Positions 16,866 to 26,047 of a DNA stretch of 64,000 bases are shown in pieces; within the stretch, counting starts at the first letter, position 1; the number at the start of each line of letters is the position of its first letter. This stretch comes from Planctomycetota bacterium (GTDB lineage Bacteria; Planctomycetota; Planctomycetia; Planctomycetales; Planctomycetaceae). The notes beneath the pieces were generated by a model that saw only the letters and a program-made list of their open reading frames with translations, made no database searches and was not told where the DNA came from. The DNA lies in NCBI GenBank assembly GCA_030836185.1, contig JAURQH010000039.1, forward strand, positions 1 through 64,000. Direction: 5' to 3'. The position numbers were made by a program, and so were the translations under genes.

Positions 16866-18866
16866 ATGAAGTGGAATGTTCATATTCTGATCGCCATCAC
16901 ACTGACGTTAGCGATCATTGCGACCGACTCGCTCTCCGCAGCAGATGCTCCTGCATCATCGCCAGAACGGAACATCGCCAACTTCCAGCTCACGGATTAT
17001 CGTGGCAAGCAAGTCGAACTCAACGACTTCGCCTCTCACGATGTTGTCGTCGTGGCGTTTCTGGGAACAGAATGCCCGCTCGCCAAACTCTACGGTCCAC
17101 GCTTGCAGGATTTGTCAGCAGAATATGCAGATCGCAATGTTCAGTTCATCGGCATCAACGCCAACCGTCAAGATACACTCACAGAAATCGCTGGTTGGGC
17201 TCGACTGCACAAAGTGACGTTTCCGATTCTGAAAGACCAACGAAACAAAGTCGCCGATTTATTCGGAGCAGTTCGCACGCCGGAAGTTTTTGTTCTTGAT
17301 CAACATCGTCAGGTACGATATCGGGGACGAATCGACGATCAATATGGCATCGGCGTGATCCGCGATAGAGTGGACCATACCTGGCTGAAGGACGCCGTTG
17401 ACGCGGTTCTCGCGGGAACTTCTCCCGAAGTCACCAACGTGGAAGCTCTCGGCTGCCACATCGGTCGCGTTAAAGAACCAAAAGTAGATTCACCCGTCAC
17501 GTATTCCAATCAGATTGCTCGCATCTTTCGGGATCGTTGTGTCGATTGCCACCGTACGGGAGAAATCGGACCGTTTGAATTGACAGATTATAACGAAGTC
17601 GTCGGCTGGGCGGAAATGATTCGCGAGGTGGTCAACGACAAACGAATGCCGCCGTGGCATGCAGACCCCGCGCATGGGACTTTTGAAAATGATTTCAGCC
17701 TTACCTCTGAGGAAATTGCACAGATCGATTTGTGGGTCCGTAATGGTGCGCCCGAAGGGAACTCCGCCGATCTCCCCAAACCGAATACTTACACCACCGG
17801 TTGGCAACTCCCCCGCGAACCGGATGCCGTCTACAACATGCGAGACACTCCCTTCAAAATCGCGGCAGAAGGAGAAATCAAATATCAATACTTCAAAGTT
17901 GATCCGGGATTCACCGAAGACAAATTCATCTCGGCGGCTGAAATCATTCCCGGCAACCGCGAAGTGGTCCATCACATTTTGATCTTTGCCAAACCACCCG
18001 GCAAACGATTCCCGCTTGGTGGCGGAGGCGGTGAATTCCTGGTCGGTTACGTGCCGGGCTCACGATTCAAACCGCTCCCAACCGGCATGGCGAAACTGGT
18101 TCCCAAAGGCTCTGAACTGATTTTCCAGGTTCATTACACCCCCACGGGAACCGAACATCTCGACCGTAGCAAAGTGGGCTTTATCTTTGCTGAACCAGAA
18201 GATGTCACCGACATTGTCATTACACAGCAAGCCATTCAACATCGGTTCGCCATTCCGCCTCACGACAATAATTACGAAGTCAAATCGCGATCAGCAACGG
18301 CTCCCGTAGCGATCCAGGTTCTGAATCTCATGCCTCACATGCATCTGCGGGGCAAATCGTTCTCGTACACTCTCGTCAATCCCGATAACTCTCGCGAAGT
18401 GTTGCTCGATGTTCCCGGGTATGACTTCAATTGGCAAAATGCCTATCGCTTAGCTGAGCCAAAAACGGTTCCTGCTGGCGGATACATTGAGTGTGTGGCC
18501 CATTTCGATAATTCGGCGGATAACTTCGCCAACCCCGATCCAACAGCCACCGTCAAATGGGGCGATCAAACCGATGATGAAATGATGATCGGTTACTTCG
18601 ACATCGTGGTCGATAAAGCTCACATTGTGGGGGATGAATCGGCGGGTAGACTCTCTGTGACACCCAAAAAACGAATCCAGAGTAAAGTGGCCGAGGTGAT
18701 GTTCCTGAAGCTGGACAGCAACAAAGACAAATTCATCAGCCGAGATGAATTGACGAACCCGAAACACAAACCGTATTTCAACCTGTTTGATGTCGATAAG
18801 AACGACAAGCTGACTCAGCAGGAACTGGAAGCCGGCCTCGCGAAGCTCGAAAAACTTCGGAATTGA
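16866..18866 (+). CDS. redoxin / cytochrome-like / copper monooxygenase-like / EF-hand fusion
   Basis: A 666-residue secreted protein from the ATG at 16866 (an upstream in-frame ATG at 16785 lacks a leader). Order: signal peptide; AhpC/TSA-like redoxin (about 35-185) with one active-site-like Cys (FLGTECPLA); a haem-like CVDCH (225-229) followed by planctomycete-type RMPPWHADP; and a copper type II ascorbate-dependent monooxygenase-like region with VVHHILIF (369-370), QVHYTPTG (423), PHMHLRG (491-493) and DEMMIGYF (583-584), fitting His/His, His, His/His and Met ligands; then two EF-hands (DSNKDKFISRDE and DVDKNDKLTQQE). The domains suggest extracellular redox chemistry with copper and calcium. 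Substrate unknown. Confidence 0.85.
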   Translation: MKWNVHILIAITLTLAIIATDSLSAADAPASSPERNIANFQLTDYRGKQVELNDFASHDVVVVAFLGTECPLAKLYGPRLQDLSAEYADRNVQFIGINANRQDTLTEIAGWARLHKVTFPILKDQRNKVADLFGAVRTPEVFVLDQHRQVRYRGRIDDQYGIGVIRDRVDHTWLKDAVDAVLAGTSPEVTNVEALGCHIGRVKEPKVDSPVTYSNQIARIFRDRCVDCHRTGEIGPFELTDYNEVVGWAEMIREVVNDKRMPPWHADPAHGTFENDFSLTSEEIAQIDLWVRNGAPEGNSADLPKPNTYTTGWQLPREPDAVYNMRDTPFKIAAEGEIKYQYFKVDPGFTEDKFISAAEIIPGNREVVHHILIFAKPPGKRFPLGGGGGEFLVGYVPGSRFKPLPTGMAKLVPKGSELIFQVHYTPTGTEHLDRSKVGFIFAEPEDVTDIVITQQAIQHRFAIPPHDNNYEVKSRSATAPVAIQVLNLMPHMHLRGKSFSYTLVNPDNSREVLLDVPGYDFNWQNAYRLAEPKTVPAGGYIECVAHFDNSADNFANPDPTATVKWGDQTDDEMMIGYFDIVVDKAHIVGDESAGRLSVTPKKRIQSKVAEVMFLKLDSNKDKFISRDELTNPKHKPYFNLFDVDKNDKLTQQELEAGLAKLEKLRN

Positions 18867-19048
18867 TCTGTCGCAGGGTCAACCTATTCAATTCTTTGCT
18901 AGCATATCGTCTCCGCATTCCACGGCGAGCTGAGAATCATGGCGACAACCGCTTCCATTTCCTGATTTTTCGTTTGGCTCTAAAATTGCTCCTCGTTATG
19001 ATACAGGTCTTCCATTTTACCTCCCTGAAGACAAGGATTGTTCCCGCC

Positions 19049-20260
19049 ATGTTGAGAAGCACTCTATTTTGCCTACTCGCCATCCTTGCTACGACAAGCA
19101 TTTCTGCTGAAGACAACTGGCCACGCTGGCGCGGCCCACAGCAAGATGGACATTACTCCGGCACCGATGTGCCACTCAAGTGGAGTACTTCGAACATCGT
19201 TTGGCGAACAGAACTTCCCGGCAGCGGTCAATCGGCCCCCTGTATCTGGGGAGATCAGATTTTCCTCACGGCTAACAACGGACAAGGTGCCGAGCGGATC
19301 GTCTTTGCGGTCGACAAAAACAGTGGCAAGATTCTGTGGGAACAATCTGTCTGGAAAGGACAGCCAGAACCATCGCACGCCCTCAATGGTTGGGCTTCAG
19401 CCAATTGTGTGACCGATGGAGAACATCTCTATGCCTTCTTCGGAATCGGCGGTTTACATTGTTTGACTTTGGGCGGCGAAAAAGTCTGGAGCAAAGATCT
19501 CGGCAACTTTGAAGGACCGTGGGGAACGGCGGCGTCTCCGGTCCTCATTCGCGGAATGCTCATTCAAAACTGCGATGCCGATTCGAACGCTCGCCTGATC
19601 GCCTTCGACAAGAAAACCGGCAAAGAACTTTGGACCACCAAACGAGAAAACGCCCGAGGTTGGAGCACGCCGGTATTGATCAATGTCGATGGACATGAAG
19701 AATTGGTCCTCAACGGCGATTCAAAAGTCACCGCTTACAATCCTGACACGGGAGAAGAACTGTGGTTTTGTAAAAGCTTTAATGGACGCGGCGCGCCCAC
19801 TGCGACTTTCGCCAATAATCTGATTCACATGATCAATGGTAAACCGGGCGAATGTTATGCAGTTCGCCCCGGTGGAAGCGGAGATGTCACCGATTCTCAC
19901 ATGGCCTGGCACGCACGTCGTCCCGGTGGACGCGACCTGCCTTCTCCGGTTGTCATTGGAGAATTCATGGTGACAAACAATATGGATGGTGTTTACTCCA
20001 CCTTCAATTCGCTCACCGGAAAAGAAGTCTGGCGAGAGCGAGTGGGCGGCAAGCATGTTGCCACGCCCGTTTCCTATGCCGGGAAAGCGATCTTCGTCGA
20101 CGAAGCAGGCGTGAGTACCGTCGTTGATCCGATCAACAAGATTGAGTCTCGAAACTCGCTTGGCAATCGTCCCGGAGAAATCTTTCGTTCCACGCCGGTT
20201 CCGAACGAGGGGCATCTTTATATTCGCTCAACAGGCGCACTCTACAAAATCGGGAAGTGA
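19049..20260 (+). CDS. secreted PQQ-like beta-propeller repeat protein
   Basis: A 403-residue protein from the ATG at 19049, chosen because MLRSTLFCLLAILATTSISA is a clear signal peptide; the in-frame ATG at 18863 adds a poor leader. The repeats read as blades: VFAVDKNSGKILWEQ, AFDKKTGKELWTT, AYNPDTGEELWF, TFNSLTGKEVWRE. It lacks the first-blade GWSSPV phrase shared by the other two propellers, so it is a different subfamily. It follows the copper/haem fusion gene after 182 bases on the same strand, so co-transcription is possible. Confidence 0.9.
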   Translation: MLRSTLFCLLAILATTSISAEDNWPRWRGPQQDGHYSGTDVPLKWSTSNIVWRTELPGSGQSAPCIWGDQIFLTANNGQGAERIVFAVDKNSGKILWEQSVWKGQPEPSHALNGWASANCVTDGEHLYAFFGIGGLHCLTLGGEKVWSKDLGNFEGPWGTAASPVLIRGMLIQNCDADSNARLIAFDKKTGKELWTTKRENARGWSTPVLINVDGHEELVLNGDSKVTAYNPDTGEELWFCKSFNGRGAPTATFANNLIHMINGKPGECYAVRPGGSGDVTDSHMAWHARRPGGRDLPSPVVIGEFMVTNNMDGVYSTFNSLTGKEVWRERVGGKHVATPVSYAGKAIFVDEAGVSTVVDPINKIESRNSLGNRPGEIFRSTPVPNEGHLYIRSTGALYKIGK

Positions 20261-20269
20261 TCGAGCGGA

Positions 20270-20653
20270 TCAATAACTGTCGCGGGCGAGTGAACGACGG
20301 CGACGGCGGCGACGATAGCGGTGCATCCAGCCTTCCCCATCTTCGGATTCTGCAAAGTAGGTCCCTGAGAGTAGCTTATAGAAGAAGAGAATCACAAACG
20401 CGCCGACTGTCCCCGCACAAAAACCGACGACACTGATCGGTGTGATACGAGCTCCCTCCCAAAAGAACAAAGTGCAACCACAGCCGATCACACTTCCGCC
20501 GATCCCCATCATTAAAGTGGCGACGGCTCCACCGGGATCGCGTCCCGGCATAATGGCTTTGGCGGCGAGGCCGACGAGAGTTCCGAACCCGACCCACAAC
20601 AGCATGTCGTGAACGGCGTTCTCAATGATTAGCATCAAATCTTCGTTAATCAT
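20270..20653 (-). CDS. GlsB/YeaQ/YmgE-like membrane protein with poly-Arg tail
   Basis: A 127-residue protein from the ATG at 20653 (a GGAG lies ahead of it). Three hydrophobic segments with glycine-rich turns (LVGLAAKAIMPGRDPGGAVATLMMGIGGSVIGCG; ITPISVVGFCAGTVGAFVILFFY) match the transglycosylase-associated/GlsB family, a stress-linked small inner-membrane protein. The cytoplasmic C-terminal tail ends RYRRRRRRRSLARDSY with seven consecutive Arg, which I have not seen described for this family; it may bind nucleic acid or acidic lipid. Convergent with the propeller gene, stops nine bases apart. Confidence 0.8.
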   Translation of the reverse strand: MINEDLMLIIENAVHDMLLWVGFGTLVGLAAKAIMPGRDPGGAVATLMMGIGGSVIGCGCTLFFWEGARITPISVVGFCAGTVGAFVILFFYKLLSGTYFAESEDGEGWMHRYRRRRRRRSLARDSY

Positions 20654-20813
20654 CTCTGCTCTCCAACCGTGTTTCGACGATGGCGACAAGCGCACTCTCA
20701 GCACCACAAAAGGCGCTCTATGGGGAAGATCGGCACACCCCGACCGCTAACTTTGGGAGAACAGTCTCAGCCCGCAGAGTTTAACATTTTCGGCAATAGA
20801 TCGACAAAAACGA

Positions 20814-22244
20814 CTATTTCTTCTTCGATTTTGGAAGTTGCCAACGAGGATTGGGAACATGAGCCTCTTCAATGGCGGCTTTCAACCGCTGGACGATTTT
20901 GGGGTGTTTGGCGGAGATTTCGTGTTCCTCAGCCAGATCGTCTTCGATGTTATAGAGTTCGAAGTTGTCGCTGCCGAACGGCTTGACGATCCCCTTCCAT
21001 GGCCCCATACGCACACCTTGAGCGTTCTTGCCTTCGTAAAATTCCCAGTAAAGGTATTCGTGATCCTGCTGCTGGCTGTTTTCTCCCAATAGAGTCGGCA
21101 GAAAGCTGATACTGTCAAACTCTTGATCGGTGTCCGGCTCGACGTCAGTCAAATCGGCACAGGTCATCATCAAGTCACCAAAATAGCCAACGTGATCAGT
21201 GACCGCTCCGGCTTCAATCGTCCCCGGCCACCAAGCAATCGTGGGAACACGAATGCCACCCTCATACAGATCGCGTTTCGTCCCCCGTAACGGACCATTG
21301 GAATCGAAGATCTCGGCCTTGTGGCCACCTTCCGCATGCGGACCGTTATCCGAAGTAAAGATGACGAGAGTATTGTCGGCGATGCCGTACTGTTTCAGCT
21401 TCTTGATGATACGCCCAACTTCCGCATCAGTCCGTGAGACCATCGCGGCGAACTGCTTGTGACGTTCGGGCCAGTCCTTGTCTTTGTAGACTGCCAAGTC
21501 TTCAGGAATGGTTTCTAAGCCATCACCTCGACCTTCGTTATTGGCATGGGGAAGCGTCATGGCATAATAGATAAAGAACGGTTTCTCGTGATTGTTGTCG
21601 AGAAAGTTGTGCAACTGGTCGCCGATCAAATCCGCCGAGTAATCGACTTTCTTGGAGGCCACACCTTGACCATATTCACCTGCATTGGGAACGACATTCC
21701 GCAATTTGACTCTCTTCTCGTTATGAACGAGAAACGTCGGATAGTAATTGTGGGCATGGTGCTGATCGAGATAGCCATAGAACTCGTCAAACCCCTGTTT
21801 GTTGGGGACACCTTCTGAGCCAAAATGACCGATGCCCCATTTCCCAAACAGGCCGGTGGTGTAGCCGGCTTGCTTCATCAATTCACCAACGGTGAAATGC
21901 TCCGGCTTCAAGTTATCTTTCCCGTTTCCACGAATGAAGGTATGACCAAGATGCTGCCCCATCATCAAGACACAGCGTGAGGGAGCACAAACGGTGGAGC
22001 CCGCATAAAAGTCGGTAAACTTCATTCCCTCTGCGGCCATGCGGTCGATATGAGGAGTGCGAAGTTGTGTTTGCCCGTAACAGCCGAGATCGCCGTAACC
22101 CAAATCATCCGCCATGATGAAGATCACGTTCGGTGGCGTTTTGTGGGCAACGGTTGCGGTGCAATCTTCAGCAATCAGCGATGACGCGGCAAAACTGAAA
22201 CTGACGGTAAAGAAAGTGGCCAAAAAAAGATGTCGAGCACGCAT
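20814..22244 (-). CDS. secreted type I arylsulfatase
   Basis: A 476-residue sulfatase with a signal peptide ending around SSLIA. FIMADDLGYGDLGCYG supplies metal ligands (Asp46, Asp47) and CAPSR at 86-90 is the formylglycine site (CxPSR), with GKWGIGHFG and FTSDNGPHAEGG for the metal and sulfate pocket. The Cys needs to be turned into formylglycine by a maturase, which is not in the window. It would remove sulfate from polysaccharides or small sulfate esters outside the cytoplasm. The start at 22244 lacks a strong ribosome site; the frame is otherwise clear. Separate from its propeller neighbour at 22298. Confidence 0.95.
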   Translation of the reverse strand: MRARHLFLATFFTVSFSFAASSLIAEDCTATVAHKTPPNVIFIMADDLGYGDLGCYGQTQLRTPHIDRMAAEGMKFTDFYAGSTVCAPSRCVLMMGQHLGHTFIRGNGKDNLKPEHFTVGELMKQAGYTTGLFGKWGIGHFGSEGVPNKQGFDEFYGYLDQHHAHNYYPTFLVHNEKRVKLRNVVPNAGEYGQGVASKKVDYSADLIGDQLHNFLDNNHEKPFFIYYAMTLPHANNEGRGDGLETIPEDLAVYKDKDWPERHKQFAAMVSRTDAEVGRIIKKLKQYGIADNTLVIFTSDNGPHAEGGHKAEIFDSNGPLRGTKRDLYEGGIRVPTIAWWPGTIEAGAVTDHVGYFGDLMMTCADLTDVEPDTDQEFDSISFLPTLLGENSQQQDHEYLYWEFYEGKNAQGVRMGPWKGIVKPFGSDNFELYNIEDDLAEEHEISAKHPKIVQRLKAAIEEAHVPNPRWQLPKSKKK

Positions 22245-22297
22245 AGCAAATCTTTCAGAGAATAACTAAGTGATATTCGGAAGGCAGTATAATGTTT

Positions 22298-23554
22298 TCA
22301 TTTTCCGATACGGTACAGATGCGTTTCCGTTCGCAAGATCAGATCGTCACCTACGACACCGGGGGAAGCCATAAAACCCGCATCGAGATCATTTTCCGCC
22401 ACGATCTCGAATTCTCGTGCCGCTTTGAAAACCGTCGCTTTGCCTTCTTGCGAGAAGACATAGATATTGCCATTCGCATAAAGCGGTGAGGACGAATAGT
22501 TCCCACTCACTCGTTCCTGCCAGACAATGTCTCCCGACTCGGCATCAACGCAAGTTGCCACTCCTTGATCGTGGATCATAAAAATCAAACCGTCCACAAG
22601 AATGGGTGTCGGTTTGGAGGGAACACTTTTGGCTTGAACCCAACTGACATGGGTCTCAGTCACATCTCCTTGACCGCCTTCTTTCACGGCCATCAATTTT
22701 GCTTTACTGAATCCCGTGTTGATGTAGAACATGCCGTCTCGATAGATCGGCTTGGCAGTGGCAGAGTGTTCTTTGAATGTCACTTTCCACAATTCCTCAC
22801 CCGATTCCAGATCGTAACCGACTGTCGCTCTCGCGGCGGGGCTGACCACCTGCATCTTGCCGTCAACTTCCACGACGATGGGCGTGCAATACGCTTTCAT
22901 CTGGTCCCCATTGTCGGTCATGAAATCGATGTAGGGGGCGCGGTCTTTCTTCCAGATTGTTTCGCCCGTATTTTTATTCATGGCGATGATGTACTGAAAG
23001 TCGAAGCCATCATAATGCAGGATCAATTTCTCACCGTGAATGACGGGCGATGAGCCCGGGCCGCGCCAGTGATGACAGGGAAGATCGGTTCGTTCCCAGA
23101 TCTTCTTGCCGGTTTTGACATCGAGACAAGCCGTGCCATAACTGCCAAAGTGGACATAAGCGCGTCCGGGTTCCAAGATCGGAGTGGGCGAGGCGTAACT
23201 GTTGAGTTTATGAATCTCGCGCGGTTCTTCGATTTCAAAGAGTTTGATATCGTGAATTGTCTTTCCGGTTTTCGCGTCCACGCAGACGGCAAACATTTCA
23301 TGCCCGTCGGGAGTCGCCGTTCCCATCCAAATCCGTCCTTCCAATTCCACGGGAGACGACCAACCTCGCCCATGAATGGGAACTTTCCATTTCACATTTT
23401 CAGTCTCACTCCATTTAACGGGGAGTTTTTGAGACGCAGATCGACTTTCTCCGGTGGGACCAAGAAATTGATACCAATGTTCGGCAGACGACTGTGTATT
23501 GATAGAACATGTAAACAGGCACAGGGTGGCGATTATCGTTGAGATTCTCATCAT
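22298..23554 (-). CDS. secreted PQQ-like beta-propeller repeat protein
   Basis: A 418-residue protein from the ATG at 23554 (a second ATG is next to it; the ORF is open further upstream but this start places MMRISTIIATLCLFTCSIN at the N terminus as a signal peptide). Blades: CLDVKTGKKIWE, AMNKNTGETIWKK, GYDLESGEELWKV, CVDAESGDIVWQE. It shares with the gene at 376-1710 the early GWSSPV phrase and the same blade order, so it is its paralogue in this window. It lies beside the sulfatase with 53 bases between and the same direction (this gene upstream), which suggests an operon. Confidence 0.9.
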   Translation of the reverse strand: MMRISTIIATLCLFTCSINTQSSAEHWYQFLGPTGESRSASQKLPVKWSETENVKWKVPIHGRGWSSPVELEGRIWMGTATPDGHEMFAVCVDAKTGKTIHDIKLFEIEEPREIHKLNSYASPTPILEPGRAYVHFGSYGTACLDVKTGKKIWERTDLPCHHWRGPGSSPVIHGEKLILHYDGFDFQYIIAMNKNTGETIWKKDRAPYIDFMTDNGDQMKAYCTPIVVEVDGKMQVVSPAARATVGYDLESGEELWKVTFKEHSATAKPIYRDGMFYINTGFSKAKLMAVKEGGQGDVTETHVSWVQAKSVPSKPTPILVDGLIFMIHDQGVATCVDAESGDIVWQERVSGNYSSSPLYANGNIYVFSQEGKATVFKAAREFEIVAENDLDAGFMASPGVVGDDLILRTETHLYRIGK

Positions 23555-23675
23555 TTTGGTGGGAACTTCTCTGGAGGGTGGTTTCGGAGTGATTCTTGAG
23601 CAATGGTTCTTCATAATATCCCAAAACCAGACGTAAGTCGATTACTTTGATTGGCTTCTCAACCAGATAATTCCA

Positions 23676-25031
23676 ATGTCAAATCCTCTCTCACGAGCCA
23701 ATCATGTGTTGTCAGCCCTGTTGACACCCGCGCGAAACGCGATGCTGGCAATAATTCTAACTGCTTTTCTCTTGGGCGGATATTACCAATTGCGTGGCTG
23801 GATGACAGTTCCTCCCGGAATAACGGGAGATGAACCGTCCTATATTTCCATTGGTTGGGAATCAAGCCAAGGAAACGGCTATCAATTGGATTTTTCGTCC
23901 TCTGAACTCCAACAGCTCTACAAATCCCACGGCACGACTCCCCCCAAACCTTCAATTGCTGATCGCTCCCCCGACACCACACGCCCACCCCTATTGCCAT
24001 TCATCATTGCCGTTCTTGACTGGTTGACTCCGGGGAAAGAGCTGTGGTCGATTCGAATCTGGAACATCCTCTGTCTTGCTCTCACCTGCGGGTTGGTTGT
24101 TCGGCAGATCACAAAACGCTACGGTCCCATCGGAGGATTGCTGGTGATCCCGCTGTTTGTGGGACTCGATCTGAATACCCGCTTGTACGGTCGAGCGATT
24201 CTGACAGAAGCGACGGCCACTCTGCTCATCGCGTTGCTGTCACTCTCTTTGATGAGATTCTCCGGAATGGCTCGCTATTTTCGCATGGCTCATCTTAAAA
24301 CAGCCGGGATGGCCGGACTTTGGATGACTCTAGCGATATACGACCGCACGAGTTTTTTATTGTGGGTGCCCATCGTCTTGACGGGAATGGTCATTTCTTT
24401 GAGGCAGCATGACCGGAAACGCTGGTTGAAAGAATCCACAAAAGCAGCAACCGTTTTCTTCGGGATCGTCATCGTAGGTTTTGCTCCGTGGGCGGTCCGA
24501 AACATAATAGTCACGGGCGAATTCATGCCGACCGGAACTCAAGGGGCGACTCAACTTTCTGCCGCATACAGCGACATCGCTTGGGAATCTCAGGGAGTCT
24601 GGAGCAATCTGGAAGATCACCATTTTTTCGACAAGATCAACGACATCGAGATGAGTCCGCTGGAATCGCGAATTGCCAAAGCGAAATTCAGTCAACAAGC
24701 CGCCAATGACTGGATCGGTAAGCATCCTGTGAAAGCGGCAATTTTGCCAGCCATGAAAGTCTGGCAGTCCGTGAAACCACGCTCGATTTCACAACTGATA
24801 CTACTGTTCTTTGCCCTCATTGGGTTTTGGAGCTGGCAGAGCGATCCTTTGAAATCCGCGTTTCTCATCATTCTCACCGCCTGTTTTACGGGAATCGGAA
24901 TGACGTGGTCCGTGGAAGGGCGTTTTCTGGTCCCCGTTTTGTTTGTGTGGCATTGTCTAGCCGCTGCCGGTATTTGTCGAACTTTGGGACTGAAAACGAG
25001 TGAACAGATCCCTGAAAAGACGGTTCATTGA
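23676..25031 (+). CDS. GT39/ArnT-like membrane glycosyltransferase
   Basis: A 451-residue multi-pass membrane protein with about 10-11 hydrophobic segments. After the first segment comes GITGDEPSYI, the Asp-Glu that marks the catalytic loop of GT-C enzymes such as the mannosyltransferase and ArnT families; the periplasmic loop that follows is long. Such enzymes move a sugar from a polyprenyl-phosphate donor to a protein, lipid or glycan on the outer face of the inner membrane. Substrate unknown. There is no start of the polyprenyl sugar pathway nearby. The ribosome site is weak. Confidence 0.82.
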   Translation: MSNPLSRANHVLSALLTPARNAMLAIILTAFLLGGYYQLRGWMTVPPGITGDEPSYISIGWESSQGNGYQLDFSSSELQQLYKSHGTTPPKPSIADRSPDTTRPPLLPFIIAVLDWLTPGKELWSIRIWNILCLALTCGLVVRQITKRYGPIGGLLVIPLFVGLDLNTRLYGRAILTEATATLLIALLSLSLMRFSGMARYFRMAHLKTAGMAGLWMTLAIYDRTSFLLWVPIVLTGMVISLRQHDRKRWLKESTKAATVFFGIVIVGFAPWAVRNIIVTGEFMPTGTQGATQLSAAYSDIAWESQGVWSNLEDHHFFDKINDIEMSPLESRIAKAKFSQQAANDWIGKHPVKAAILPAMKVWQSVKPRSISQLILLFFALIGFWSWQSDPLKSAFLIILTACFTGIGMTWSVEGRFLVPVLFVWHCLAAAGICRTLGLKTSEQIPEKTVH

Positions 25032-25103
25032 GAGGATCGGCTCGCTTGCGACCAGATCGGACTGCCAGTACCCTGAAATTGTTCACATTGAGGAGAAAAA
25101 ACG

Positions 25104-25949
25104 ATGTCACAAGTCATTACTGAAATCAAAGTGGGCCACAGCCCCGATCCCGACGATGCGTTTATGTTTTACGCGCTCGCCAAGGACAAAATTAATACCG
25201 GCAGCTACAAGTTCACTCACGAATTGCAGGACATTGAGTCCCTCAATCGCCGAGCGTTCACCGGGGAGTTGGAACTGACCGCCGTCAGCCTGCATGGTTA
25301 CGCCTATCTCGCCGACAAGTATGCAGTCTGTGCGTGTGGAGCCAGCATGGGTGACAATTACGGCCCGATGGTGGTGGCTCGGGAAGAAATGTCGATCGAC
25401 GATCTTCGTGGTAAAAAGATCGCCGTTCCCGGCACTTACACCACGGCATTCTTGGGTCTCAAATTACTGTTGGGTGACGACTTCGAATTTGAAGTTCATC
25501 CCTTCGACGAAATCCTCAATGTCGTTGAGCAAGGCAAAGTCGATGCCGGGCTCTGCATTCATGAAGGACAACTCACCTACGAAGACCAGGGGCTCAAGCT
25601 CGTGGTCGATCTCGGTGTCTGGTGGTACGAAGACACAGGTCTTCCCCTTCCTTTGGGAGCGAACGCCATCCGTCGCGACATGGGACAACAGGCGATGGAA
25701 GAAGTGACTGCACTCCTCAAAGAGAGTATCCAGTACGGCCTCGACAATCGTAAGGCTGCCCTCGACTATGCCGCTGAATTTGGTCGCGGCTTGAACGACG
25801 CCAAAGCCGATAAATTTGTCGGCATGTACGTCAACGACTGGACACTCGACTTTGGTGAGAAAGGTCGCGAGGCAGTAAAACTGCTTCTGGACCGAGGCTT
25901 CGAAGCGGGCGTCATTCCTCACAAGGTCGATGTCGATTTCATCGGATAG
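25104..25949 (+). CDS. mqnD: MqnD, 1,4-dihydroxy-6-naphthoate synthase
   Basis: A 281-residue protein with a GAGGAG ribosome site. The start GHSPDPDDAFMFYALAKDKI and the later GLCIHEGQLTYEDQGLKL are typical of the MqnA/MqnD family with a periplasmic-binding-like fold, and the SPxPDD version with length near 280 fits MqnD, which converts cyclic de-hypoxanthinyl futalosine to 1,4-dihydroxy-6-naphthoate in the futalosine route to menaquinone. This implies menaquinone is made without the classical MenFDHCEB pathway. The partners MqnA, MqnB, MqnC are not in the window. An SDR follows after 98 bases. Confidence 0.88.
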   Translation: MSQVITEIKVGHSPDPDDAFMFYALAKDKINTGSYKFTHELQDIESLNRRAFTGELELTAVSLHGYAYLADKYAVCACGASMGDNYGPMVVAREEMSIDDLRGKKIAVPGTYTTAFLGLKLLLGDDFEFEVHPFDEILNVVEQGKVDAGLCIHEGQLTYEDQGLKLVVDLGVWWYEDTGLPLPLGANAIRRDMGQQAMEEVTALLKESIQYGLDNRKAALDYAAEFGRGLNDAKADKFVGMYVNDWTLDFGEKGREAVKLLLDRGFEAGVIPHKVDVDFIG

Positions 25950-26047
25950 CCCCAATCGCCGAAGTTCGATCATTGAACGACGGAGGCCACTGCTGGCTCG
26001 TCCAGCAGTGGAATTTGTTTTCTTCACACGCACACGAAATTATCATC

